This document shows, in pieces, positions 6,113 to 13,082 of a DNA stretch of 13,082 bases. Each line of letters starts with the position of its first letter. The stretch's first letter is position 1. Source of the DNA: Methanobacteriota archaeon (GTDB taxonomy: Archaea; Thermoplasmatota; Poseidoniia; Poseidoniales; Poseidoniaceae); contig PBTA01000032.1 of assembly GCA_002726395.1 (NCBI GenBank), positions 1 to 13,082 of the forward strand, read 5' to 3'. The notes below the pieces were generated by a model that worked only from the letters and a program-made list of their open reading frames with translations, was not told the origin of the DNA and searched no databases. The position numbers and the translations under genes are program-made.

Positions 6113-7084
6113 ATGACCAAGTCCACTTCTAAGAAAGGGGCAAAGCAAGATTTATCTTGGTCTGAAGTACTTAGTTTGTCAAAAACCTACCTGAAAATAC
6201 CTCTTGCGTTGCTATTTGTTGAAGCGATTTATTGGTTTATCACTCAACCATCTAATACATTAGTCCCAATACAAATTACTGAAGCTTGGATTTGGAGTGG
6301 CCTGACCAATATAATCTACGGTGAAGGAACAGCAACATTAACCACCAACAATGGTTGGATGACTCAAGTTAATTTATCAAATGAAAATTTCCCAGGAGTA
6401 CTAGACACTGTGGCATTATATGTTTCAGATGAGTGTGCTGGAATACATGAAATGATTTTCATTTCTACTTTGGTAATCATGACTGATGGCGTTTCTCAAA
6501 AATTAAAATTACGTTCGATCGTTGTAATGTGTTCAATTGTTTACGTACTCAACATTGTTAGGTTAGTGGCATTTTATCCGATAGCAGCAGATGCATGTGC
6601 TATTGACCCAAATAATCCTGCCTGCTTAAATCCAATGTGGCAATTTCATGAAACTGTCTATACTTGGGGATTTTTGCTAATATTGGTCCTCATGTGGTTA
6701 GTTTGGTTCTGGAAAATTGGCGGACCGTCAAGAGCAATTGAAGCATCTGGCAGCAATGAAAATTACCGCGTTTTTGTCCGCAAATCTTGGAATAAGGTTC
6801 ATTACGCAGTGCTTGGTTTTGTACTAGTAATGTTAGCAGCGTCGGCTTTTTCAGTGACTACCAATGAACAAGCAATGGAAGCCAAAGAAACCCTAGATTT
6901 CTGCTCATACTCCAGTATCGCTACCAATCAATGTATGGTTGCACAAAATACATGGGATAATGCCATTAACACTGCATGGTCACTTGCTGGAATTGGATTG
7001 TTAGTTGCAGCATTTACTATTGTTCAAGTAGAGAAGCGTAACTTGGCGGGCAATTGGCCTTCTGAAATAAGTGAAAGCGAGTAA
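6113..7084 (+). CDS. Exosortase/archaeosortase-family membrane transpeptidase
   Basis: This 323-residue multi-pass protein carries the three invariant residues of the family: C108 in SDECAGIHEM, R150 in NIVRLVAFY, and H179 in WQFHETVYTWGF. Predicted helices are about 28-45, 107-125, 134-155, 182-200, 229-247 and 286-304. Positive-inside charges (124-135, 200-228, 307-309) place C108, R150 and H179 on or near the outer face. Family members cut a C-terminal tripartite sorting signal (motif, helix, basic tail) and attach the protein to a lipid or envelope component. Two cysteine pairs with identical spacing, C161/C171 beside the active-site His and C264/C274 in the last outside loop, look like disulfides. 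I cannot assign a named subtype. The surface protein at 2539-4923 has a helix and basic tail but no recognisable sorting motif. The gene diverges from tusA-ribA. Confidence 0.85.
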   Translation: MTKSTSKKGAKQDLSWSEVLSLSKTYLKIPLALLFVEAIYWFITQPSNTLVPIQITEAWIWSGLTNIIYGEGTATLTTNNGWMTQVNLSNENFPGVLDTVALYVSDECAGIHEMIFISTLVIMTDGVSQKLKLRSIVVMCSIVYVLNIVRLVAFYPIAADACAIDPNNPACLNPMWQFHETVYTWGFLLILVLMWLVWFWKIGGPSRAIEASGSNENYRVFVRKSWNKVHYAVLGFVLVMLAASAFSVTTNEQAMEAKETLDFCSYSSIATNQCMVAQNTWDNAINTAWSLAGIGLLVAAFTIVQVEKRNLAGNWPSEISESE

Positions 7085-8500
7085 TCAAATCACAGCAGTG
7101 AGTTTTTCACCAGAGAATTCATACTTTTCAAAAGCTTTCATAGCCAATGAAACCTTTGAAGAATGGACATTGACAAGTGCATAGTTTTCTACCATTTTTA
7201 TTTGACCAATGGCTAATTCATCACAACGCATTTTTTCTGCTAGCCACATGGAAATTTTCCGGCTAGAAGAGGTAATACCATTGCTAGAGGTAATCTTGAT
7301 TGGTACGAAGCCAAATACATCGGCGGTTTCAAGATAATCATCTTTGTATTGGATTACATCCTTTGAGGCAGTATCGGCTAATTTAGGCACTTCAACTGCT
7401 TTGATGTCAAGTCCGTATGTAGCAATGATTCGAGATAATTGGCCTGAATCATTTTTCGAAACTAGACTCCAAGCTTGTCCTTCTCTCCCAATTCTACCGG
7501 TTCTTCCTACTCGATGGATGAAACTGTCCATATCATCGGGAACATCATAATTCACCACTAAAGTAATACCATCAACGTCTATACCTCTAGCCGCAACATC
7601 TGTGGCTATAATAGTGTTAATTTCTCCAGCTTTGAAGGTATTCAGAATCTTTTCGCGCTGATTTTGTGATAAATCTCCGTGCAGTCCTTTAACATCAATT
7701 CCGGCTCTAGATAATTTTTGTACGGAGAGATCAACCATTCTCTTAGTGTTACAAAAGACAATTGTTTGATCGGTCTCGCTCATATTACCAAGCAGTCTAG
7801 AAAGAGCCCACAGTTTGTTTGCTCGACCGACTTTAATGCTAAACATTTCAATGGGCGGCACGTCTAATTCTTCAGTATTAGTTAATACAAATTCTGGGTC
7901 TTCCATGAATTCATATGCTGCATCAAGGATTTCTTGAGGAAAGGTAGCAGAAAATAGTAAAGTTTGGGTTCTATTATTCATTCTCTCAATGACCCAATTA
8001 ATATCTGGGAAGAACCCCATATCCAGCATTCTGTCTGCCTCATCTAAACAAAAAATAGATGGTTTGTCCAAGTCAATGTATTTTCTTTTTGTCATGTCCA
8101 TAACACGACCTGGAGTTCCAACAATAATATCAACTCCATCATTTAATTGTCGAGCCTGTTTTTCTAAGTCTGTACCACCATATACAGTGATAATGGTCAA
8201 GCCTAAATCTCCTTGAATAGTATTCATTTCAATAGATACTTGGTTGGCTAATTCTCTAGTTGGTGCAAGAATCAAAGCTTGTAACTCACCTTTAGGCTGA
8301 CATGCTTGGATTATTGGTATACCAAACGCACCAGTTTTCCCAGAACCTGTTCTTGCCTGTCCAATTACGTTAGAGCCTTCTAAAGCCAAAGGAATGGTGT
8401 CTTTCTGCACTTGTGTTGCCAATTCCCAACCGAGTCCAGTTAGTCCTGAAATGATTGATTGGTTGATTGGCCAGTTGTCGAATCTTTGTTTTGTGAACAT
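7085..8500 (-). CDS. DEAD-box RNA helicase with DbpA-like C-terminal RNA-binding domain
   Basis: This 471-residue ATP-dependent RNA helicase shows the full motif set: Q motif around Q32, motif I ARTGSGKT (49-56), Ia PTRELA (80-85), Ib TPGR (129-132), II DEAD (153-156), III SAT (184-186), IV IVFCNTK (247-253), V TDVAARGID (300-308) and VI HRVGRTGR (329-336). Residues about 398-471 resemble the RRM-like DbpA/CsdA C-terminal domain, which in bacteria binds rRNA or other structured RNA, suggesting a role in ribosome assembly or cold-adapted RNA unwinding. The start at 8500 is supported by a perfect GGAGGTGA site 4 nt upstream. It is last of three - strand genes. Its stop codon directly abuts that of the archaeosortase gene. 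The overall form resembles bacterial DeaD/CsdA more than most archaeal DEAD-box proteins. Confidence 0.95.
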   Translation of the reverse strand: MFTKQRFDNWPINQSIISGLTGLGWELATQVQKDTIPLALEGSNVIGQARTGSGKTGAFGIPIIQACQPKGELQALILAPTRELANQVSIEMNTIQGDLGLTIITVYGGTDLEKQARQLNDGVDIIVGTPGRVMDMTKRKYIDLDKPSIFCLDEADRMLDMGFFPDINWVIERMNNRTQTLLFSATFPQEILDAAYEFMEDPEFVLTNTEELDVPPIEMFSIKVGRANKLWALSRLLGNMSETDQTIVFCNTKRMVDLSVQKLSRAGIDVKGLHGDLSQNQREKILNTFKAGEINTIIATDVAARGIDVDGITLVVNYDVPDDMDSFIHRVGRTGRIGREGQAWSLVSKNDSGQLSRIIATYGLDIKAVEVPKLADTASKDVIQYKDDYLETADVFGFVPIKITSSNGITSSSRKISMWLAEKMRCDELAIGQIKMVENYALVNVHSSKVSLAMKAFEKYEFSGEKLTAVI

Positions 8501-8504
8501 TTTT

Positions 8505-8512
8505 TCACCTCC
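8505..8512 (-). promoter_or_regulatory. Perfect Shine-Dalgarno of the helicase gene
   Basis: The - strand reads GGAGGTGA, an 8-nt full complement of the anti-Shine-Dalgarno core, 4 nt before the ATG at 8500. It predicts strong translation and fixes the start. Confidence 0.8.
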
Positions 8513-8528
8513 GCCCAGTTTATCTTAC

Positions 8529-8551
8529 GGACCACCGGACGGCGGTAGTCC
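8529..8551. other. GC-rich imperfect palindrome in the helicase leader
   Basis: In the 60-nt gap before the helicase gene, an unusually GC-rich stretch can fold on the - strand RNA as ACCGCC-GTCC-GGTGGT (8531-8546, one G-U pair) or as an alternative with outer GGAC/GTCC arms (8529-8532 with 8548-8551). It sits 17 nt upstream of the Shine-Dalgarno. It could shape helicase expression or mark the end of the upstream small gene's message; no long T tract follows it. Confidence 0.45.
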
Positions 8552-8560
8552 TCCATTTAA

Positions 8561-8776
8561 TCAAAAGTTATCCTGCTCGGCTATTTCTTGTTGAAGAATA
8601 CCCATCCAATATTTACGGGCGTTCTCTCTGTTCAAAGGCCTGCGAGTCTGACGTACATGCTCTAAGATGTATTGTCTAAACTTCAAAGACTTTGTTCGAT
8701 TTACCCCTTTTGGAGTAATTCCATCCCAAAGTCTGTCAAATTGTTCAGCCTTATCATTGAATTGTGTGTCACTCAT
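8561..8776 (-). CDS. Small protein of unknown function (71 aa)
   Basis: I do not recognise this family. The 71-residue product is soluble, charged and predicted mostly helical, with an acidic N-terminal third, a basic middle (K27-R46 region, with RQTRRPLNR) and a Gln/Glu-rich end; no cysteines or membrane segment. It is likely real: it sits in the same direction between the HEAT-repeat gene and the helicase gene, has GGTG 5 nt before the ATG at 8776, and fills a gap that would otherwise be empty. The basic middle and its place before an RNA helicase would allow nucleic-acid binding, but that is only a guess. Confidence 0.6.
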   Translation of the reverse strand: MSDTQFNDKAEQFDRLWDGITPKGVNRTKSLKFRQYILEHVRQTRRPLNRENARKYWMGILQQEIAEQDNF

Positions 8777-8845
8777 AACTACACCTTATGCAGTTTGGCC
8801 AACAAAGACCCCTTCTTAACAATGCCGACAACCAATAACAGGTAA

Positions 8846-10138
8846 TCAATACTCATCATCATCATAACCCATCATTTCATCTTGTGAAATACTGCGGTAT
8901 AAACTAGAACCTTTAGGATTATTAGAATTCAATTCAGCAGGTTGTGGCTCAGTTATTTCTTCTTGCTTGTTATCTGGCATAACAGGCTCTAGGCCAATTC
9001 TTTTACCTGCAGCTTCAGCAACTTCACGATCTAATTTCGGAACTGCTGGAGCCGGAGCCAAGAATCTGTTTTTAGTTGCTTCAGAACCCTCCAGAGAATC
9101 ATCTGTAGCAAGTTGATTTAGTGATTTAATTAATTGCGAATCTGTCTCAGTCTTCAACAAGTCAATAGCAATGCCACGAAGGACTTCCTCACCGTAAAGT
9201 ATTGGCAACATATCAATACATGCCTTCCTAACATTCAAGTCTCTTGATGAAGCACCTTTGAGAATCAATTCCTTGGCTCGCCCACTATCCTTGTCTAGTA
9301 ATCTAATCGCCTTAACTGCGCTGACTCTTACTTGAGAATCAGAGTCCGAAAGAGCTCTTTCAGCGAGGATTGTGGCAATTCTGGTATCAACTTTAGCTAG
9401 TCTTGGAAGCGTTTTGGCAGCTGCACGTCTTACAGATGATTCATGATCATTGAGAGCCCAAGAAATTAGATCCCAGCCAGCAGAGCCACCCTTAGTTAGA
9501 ATTTTTCCAAGTAATTTAGCGCCTCTAGTCCTCAACTCTGCATCCGGTTCTAGGAATAATTCATCAATGTGGTCACAAGCAACCTCAGGCCAAGCTTCGC
9601 ACAATAAATCTAGACCTTTGAATGCTGCTTTACTTCGGTTTTTATCGCTGGATCTCAACTCATTGTGAATTATAATGTCAACACCTGAAGGAAACACCGG
9701 GGCTGAGAATGAAAGGGCTTCACTAGCGGCTTTTCTAACGGAAAGATCGCCATCATCAAGCAAAACTGACAACCAATCAAACAATTCATCAGATTTTTGA
9801 GTCGCAACCTCTGGTAGGGCTTTGAGTGAAGCGACACGTATTTCAGGTTCATCATCATCAAGCCCAAGCAATAATGCCTTATGTGCTTCATTAGCCCTTA
9901 CACCCTTAATTCTAGTTAGAGCCATAATGCCATCTTTTCGTGTTAGATGATAATCCTTAGAGCGCCAAGGAATCTTACATTCATCTATCGCCCCCATGGC
10001 CAAAGGAATGATTTCTTGGTCAGGAATTGCCATCCAAGGACCCTGTTCTGTTTCGATGTACTGCTTCTTGGATTTAGACTTGGCAACATTGAGAGGTTTA
10101 CCAGTACGAGGGTCTCTGGCAATGTACTCTTTACTCAC
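8846..10138 (-). CDS. HEAT-repeat protein
   Basis: This 430-residue soluble protein is an array of helical HEAT-type repeats from about residue 64 to 345, with recurring D-x-x-x-x-V-R-x-A-A units such as LDDGDLSVRKAASEAL (127-142), LNDHESSVRRAAAKTL (229-244) and LSDSDSQVRVSAVKAI (263-278). Such arrays are protein-interaction scaffolds; the partner is unknown. The N-terminal 40 residues are basic (KSKSKK at 20-25). The C-terminal 70 are low-complexity, Pro/Glu/Asn-rich, and end in an acidic tail (DDDEY). The start is GTG 10138, preceded by GGGGGAG about 7 nt upstream. It appears to be first in a - strand unit with the small protein and the helicase (gaps 69 and 60 nt). A PBS-lyase-like HEAT annotation is possible, but I see no sign of phycobilisome chemistry. 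Confidence 0.8.
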   Translation of the reverse strand: MSKEYIARDPRTGKPLNVAKSKSKKQYIETEQGPWMAIPDQEIIPLAMGAIDECKIPWRSKDYHLTRKDGIMALTRIKGVRANEAHKALLLGLDDDEPEIRVASLKALPEVATQKSDELFDWLSVLLDDGDLSVRKAASEALSFSAPVFPSGVDIIIHNELRSSDKNRSKAAFKGLDLLCEAWPEVACDHIDELFLEPDAELRTRGAKLLGKILTKGGSAGWDLISWALNDHESSVRRAAAKTLPRLAKVDTRIATILAERALSDSDSQVRVSAVKAIRLLDKDSGRAKELILKGASSRDLNVRKACIDMLPILYGEEVLRGIAIDLLKTETDSQLIKSLNQLATDDSLEGSEATKNRFLAPAPAVPKLDREVAEAAGKRIGLEPVMPDNKQEEITEPQPAELNSNNPKGSSLYRSISQDEMMGYDDDEY

Positions 10139-10189
10139 AACAACTCCCCCGCGACCTGTGCAAGAGGACTGATGACATGAACCTGTTGA

Positions 10190-10197
10190 TTAATTAA
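10190..10197. promoter_or_regulatory. TTAATTAA element between divergent genes, possible two-way TATA
   Basis: This symmetric AT box is the most AT-rich point of the 90-nt gap between the HEAT-repeat gene (-) and the DUF2240-like gene (+). It lies about 32 nt before the + start at 10229 and about 52 nt before the - start at 10138. Either strand could read it, but it is not a canonical archaeal TATA box. Confidence 0.3.
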
Positions 10198-10203
10198 GAC
10201 AAA

Positions 10204-10223
10204 TTTCAACAATTAGATTGAAA
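10204..10223. promoter_or_regulatory. 6-bp inverted repeat just upstream of the DUF2240-like gene
   Basis: TTTCAA (10204-10209) and TTGAAA (10218-10223) flank 8 nt and end 5 nt before the proposed TTG start. The geometry resembles the inverted repeat before tusA, though the sequence differs. It is short and AT-rich, so chance is possible. Confidence 0.3.
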
Positions 10224-10228
10224 AGGTT

Positions 10229-10825
10229 TTGACTATTGTGGAGTATGTGACCGATGAAGATTATGAAGATATTCGTCGAGTCATAGCACTATGCTTTCGG
10301 GGCATCAAAAAAATGTCCGACATAGACTTAGAACGTGTTTTATCATTTGATATGGAATGGCTAAGCCCGGACCAATCTGAACAAGTAGTCAGTAAGTTAA
10401 TGGAAACTGGGTGGCTAAAAGGAGGCCGGGATGAATTGAGCCCCAATTTTGACATAAAAGATGTCTCAACGCCAATAGGTTGGTTTCCCAGGCCGTCTAG
10501 GCTGATCTCGCCTATTGATTTTGGCACAAGCACCATTGACGAAGTTGACAACTCAAAATCTCAACCAGCTAAAGCAAAGCCAGAAACGACAGTTGACGCA
10601 AAAGTACCTTTGCAAATTAGCTCAACAGACCCTCGAAGTAAACTATCTAGCAGGTTGATGAAATATATAGCCCGTCAAACTAAAATTCCTGTGGAGGAAA
10701 TTGAAAGAAGAGCAGAGCGTAAACAAAAGGCTCTAGGATATGCTACAATATGGCTATCCTTGGCATTAATAGCGAGGGAACAGAATCTAGTGATGGAGCA
10801 AATTATTACGGCTTTATCAAGCTAA
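10229..10825 (+). CDS. DUF2240-like archaeal protein
   Basis: The gene encodes a soluble 198-residue protein resembling the archaeal DUF2240 family, of unknown function. The most telling part is EWLSPDQSEQVVSKLMETGWL (about 43-63) with the following D/E-L-x-P-x-FD strand, as I recall from haloarchaeal members; it looks like a winged-helix-type module. A Lys/Pro/Thr-rich linker (about 105-130) leads to a helical C-terminal domain (about 135-198) with EEIERRAERKQKALG, plausibly a nucleic-acid or protein contact surface. The start is uncertain: TTG 10229 is close behind AAAAGG, while GTG 10238 or GTG 10247 would shorten the protein by 3 or 6 residues and place AGG or TGGAG upstream. Its end overlaps the end of the convergent transporter gene by 9 nt. 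The assignment rests on memory of the family and is moderate. Confidence 0.7.
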   Translation: MTIVEYVTDEDYEDIRRVIALCFRGIKKMSDIDLERVLSFDMEWLSPDQSEQVVSKLMETGWLKGGRDELSPNFDIKDVSTPIGWFPRPSRLISPIDFGTSTIDEVDNSKSQPAKAKPETTVDAKVPLQISSTDPRSKLSSRLMKYIARQTKIPVEEIERRAERKQKALGYATIWLSLALIAREQNLVMEQIITALSS

Positions 10826-13082
10826 ATCATCGAGTTGAGGTTCAAATTCTTTCTCAATAACCTCTTCTTCCTTACTGCGTGCTGATAATTCCATAAGTAC
10901 CGGCAAGAGAACCAAAGCAAGAAGTAGCGAGAATACCACCGTGATTGCAGTTATCAATCCGAAGTCTTGAATAATTGGCATTGGTGAAAATAACAATACC
11001 ATAAATCCTAATGATGTTGTTAACGCACTCATTATCAAAGCCACCCCTGTAGTTGATATTGAGGCTCTAAGTGCGTCCCAGTGATTATTTCTACGCTTTA
11101 ATTCGACTTCGAATCGTCGCCACATGTGGATTGAGTAGTCTATGCCAATACCCAAAGTAAGTGCCGTTACCATTACAGTCAGTACATTCCATTTCAGACC
11201 GATTACTGCCATAGAACCAACAACCCAAAGGGATGCGATACCGACAGGGAATAGAATAACTATAGCAGGCATAATTCTTCTAGTTAACAAGAATAACACC
11301 AAAAATGATACTGCGAGTGAAATTAATGTTGATTCTATTTGTGATGATGATAGCCCTTCTAGGACCGACTGAAGCATTGCTAAATCACCAGTTACATACA
11401 AATTGGCATTATTCGCAAGATTAGATCTTAAAGTCCCTGATTTATCTACATCACCGAGCATATTTTCAAATTCTTTGACTACTTTTTCTGATTCTGCTGA
11501 AGTAGTTGCCTCGACTCTTATTTCATTTCTCAGATAAACTACTTCACTATCTTCCAAATAAACACTGTTACTTATCCTGTCAGACCATGTTTCACCACTT
11601 AGTGCATCAGCAATTGTTTCATTTGATGATAATGATTCAAAGGCGGCTGCTAGATTACAAGGGAAATCATAATCCTTGACGTACACACCACCATCTTGGA
11701 ACACCTCTAAGTTATGTTCATCACCAAATGATGAATCTCTTAGAACAGCATCCCGTAATATCACATATGGACCCTCGTATGATGGAGAGGGAAAGGTACC
11801 ATCCGTGCCTACAACATCATGATTTGATTCTAAATCCCCGTGTAACCCTCTTAATTCAGTTAGCAAATCAGCATCAGCGGTGATTTTATCGTTGCCATCT
11901 GAAGGTTCGAATAGAACATAGATTAACTTCCAACCAGCACTATCATAATTATTAGACAGGTCATCTCTTACGTCCATTATTTCCATATCTGGATCAACGA
12001 AATCTCCAAGATCAAAATTGGTTTCAAGTGATGCTGCGCCAAATATAGAAGCACCGGAAAGAAATACTACTACTAGAAAAATACCAACTTGTTGTTTCTG
12101 TTGGACTTTCACTAAATTATTGGTTAGAATGGGCATAGTGATGGCTTTGGATTCGCTTGATCTAGGTTTACTGTTAAAGAATACATGCAGTGCACCAACC
12201 ACAACCGTTGAGGTGATAAATGCGCACACAACACCCATTGCTAAAGCAATACCAAACGTTTTCAGTGGCGGTAGAGGAGAGATTATATTTGCCAAAAATG
12301 CTGCTACAGTGGTTATTACCGCTAGAGAAAGCGGTACTGATAATTTTGCACAAGCTCGAAGCCAAGATTCCGCTGGGTCCGGATATTGTTCTCTTAGAGC
12401 ACTATTGGCTCTCTGAAGATGTATGGCGTAATCAATTCCAAGACCAAGAACCAAAGGTGCAACTGCCACCTCTAAAGCCGAAAATTCTACGCCAAATAGA
12501 TTTAGTAACCCGTAAGTCCAAATCAATGCACAAGACAATCCAACAAGCGGGAAGGTTACATCTCTTGTAGAACGAAACGTAAAAATTAGTAAGACCACAA
12601 CCACTAACATAGCAAGTCCAACTAGCAGAGCCACGTTATCCAGTGTTCTACTATCGATATCATGCGATAAGAGGTCTAGTGATACAACGCCATACTCAAG
12701 GGATGATTCTACTGATATTTCATCTAACAATTTGCGAATTTCTACTTGTATTTCCTTCCGCTCTATCTCACTCAATTCGGGGTCAATTTCCAAAACCCAC
12801 AGTGTCGAAGACGCTAGAGGAGTTCCATCACCTTCACCTGAGGAGAGATAGTCACATGTTGGATTGATATCGAGGTCTTTGTTGAGCAATGCAGACGAAG
12901 CATATGTTGCGGCTGAGAGAAATTGGTCATCGCTGGTAAGCCTACATTCAACATCATCTGCTGCAATCAAGTCAATCAATTGATTCCAAGTACTAACATT
13001 ATCCAGTAACACACCATTTGCTTCCTCGTCTAGGGCTGTTTGAAGAATACTAGGAGTAGTGGTCCAGACCACAACACCTTTG
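10817..13082 (-). CDS. RND/MMPL-type (HAE3-like) membrane transporter, N-terminus outside the window
   Basis: At least 751 residues of an RND-superfamily export protein are present. The reading frame continues through the window edge (a GTG at 13072 is probably internal), so the first membrane helix and the start are missing. What remains begins in the first outside loop (1-146). Next come a helix block (about 147-166, 173-193, 198-222, 244-265, 272-297), helix 329-347, a second outside loop (about 348-578), and a second block (579-597, 600-625, 629-650, 673-694, 701-726). The two halves are a tandem repeat: each has the proton-relay signature, GLGIDYAIHL (210-219) with D214 and GIGIDYSIHM (641-650) with D645. 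The tail is acidic and cytoplasmic. Relatives of this size export lipids or hydrophobic molecules; the cargo here is unknown. The last codons overlap the convergent DUF2240-like gene by 9 nt. Confidence 0.88.
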   Translation of the reverse strand, partial: KGVVVWTTTPSILQTALDEEANGVLLDNVSTWNQLIDLIAADDVECRLTSDDQFLSAATYASSALLNKDLDINPTCDYLSSGEGDGTPLASSTLWVLEIDPELSEIERKEIQVEIRKLLDEISVESSLEYGVVSLDLLSHDIDSRTLDNVALLVGLAMLVVVVLLIFTFRSTRDVTFPLVGLSCALIWTYGLLNLFGVEFSALEVAVAPLVLGLGIDYAIHLQRANSALREQYPDPAESWLRACAKLSVPLSLAVITTVAAFLANIISPLPPLKTFGIALAMGVVCAFITSTVVVGALHVFFNSKPRSSESKAITMPILTNNLVKVQQKQQVGIFLVVVFLSGASIFGAASLETNFDLGDFVDPDMEIMDVRDDLSNNYDSAGWKLIYVLFEPSDGNDKITADADLLTELRGLHGDLESNHDVVGTDGTFPSPSYEGPYVILRDAVLRDSSFGDEHNLEVFQDGGVYVKDYDFPCNLAAAFESLSSNETIADALSGETWSDRISNSVYLEDSEVVYLRNEIRVEATTSAESEKVVKEFENMLGDVDKSGTLRSNLANNANLYVTGDLAMLQSVLEGLSSSQIESTLISLAVSFLVLFLLTRRIMPAIVILFPVGIASLWVVGSMAVIGLKWNVLTVMVTALTLGIGIDYSIHMWRRFEVELKRRNNHWDALRASISTTGVALIMSALTTSLGFMVLLFSPMPIIQDFGLITAITVVFSLLLALVLLPVLMELSARSKEEEVIEKEFEPQLDDLA

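Noticed and set aside
6011..6148. Extension of the TusA protein to 129 residues from an ATG at 6148
   Set aside because: The extra 46 residues have no family support, cross the divergent promoter and palindrome, and overlap the start of the archaeosortase gene. The core from 6010 is a complete TusA.
12018..12570. Two + strand open frames of 116-132 codons inside the RND gene
   Set aside because: They lie wholly antisense to a well-supported transporter frame, with unprotein-like composition.
1..13082. CRISPR, insertion sequence, phage, toxin-antitoxin or defence system
   Set aside because: No repeat array, transposase, integrase, terminal inverted repeats or defence-family motifs on either strand. 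The small 71-residue gene has no antitoxin or toxin signature.

Overview
The window looks archaeal, most likely a marine planktonic member of Thermoplasmatota such as Marine Group II/III (Candidatus Poseidoniia). That placement is an inference and no rRNA is present to confirm it. The archaeal evidence is an EMC3/DUF106 membrane protein followed by an archaeal-type cytidylate kinase and a Cbf5/TruB pseudouridine synthase, a DUF2240-like protein, an exosortase/archaeosortase-family enzyme, and a very large secreted CARDB/cadherin-like surface protein. The base composition is moderately AT-rich. Several genes have bacterial-looking architecture (RibA-type GTP cyclohydrolase II, TusA, a DEAD-box helicase with a DbpA-like tail), as is common in marine Euryarchaeota.

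Layout: (1) 3-2339, + strand, a tightly packed run DUF106/EMC3-like, cmk, cbf5/truB, the distal part of a cluster that in many archaea continues from secY and adk. (2) 2340-2538, a short convergent gap. (3) 2539-4923, - strand, a 794-residue secreted, membrane-anchored surface protein. (4) 5052-5127, + strand, tRNA-His(GTG) with encoded G-1 and CCA. (5) 5133-6010, - strand, a tusA-ribA pair joined by an ATGA overlap, with a perfect 8-bp inverted repeat at its promoter. (6) 6113-7084, + strand, a divergently transcribed archaeosortase-family protease/transpeptidase. (7) 7085-10138, - strand, three genes transcribed as HEAT-repeat protein, small unknown protein, DEAD-box helicase. (8) 10229-10825, + strand, a DUF2240-like protein. 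(9) 10817 to the window end, - strand, an RND/MMPL-type transporter whose N-terminus lies outside the window.

Themes: RNA and translation (Cbf5, helicase, tRNA-His), nucleotide and flavin metabolism (Cmk, RibA), sulfur transfer (TusA), and cell envelope (EMC3-like insertase, surface protein, archaeosortase, RND exporter). I see no CRISPR array, insertion sequence, phage gene or recognisable defence system. The points most worth a second look are the zinc-ribbon fusion on the EMC3-like protein, the tusA-ribA coupling with its operator-like palindrome, the archaeosortase with two equally spaced cysteine pairs in outside loops and no visible sorting signal nearby, and the very tight convergent gene ends.
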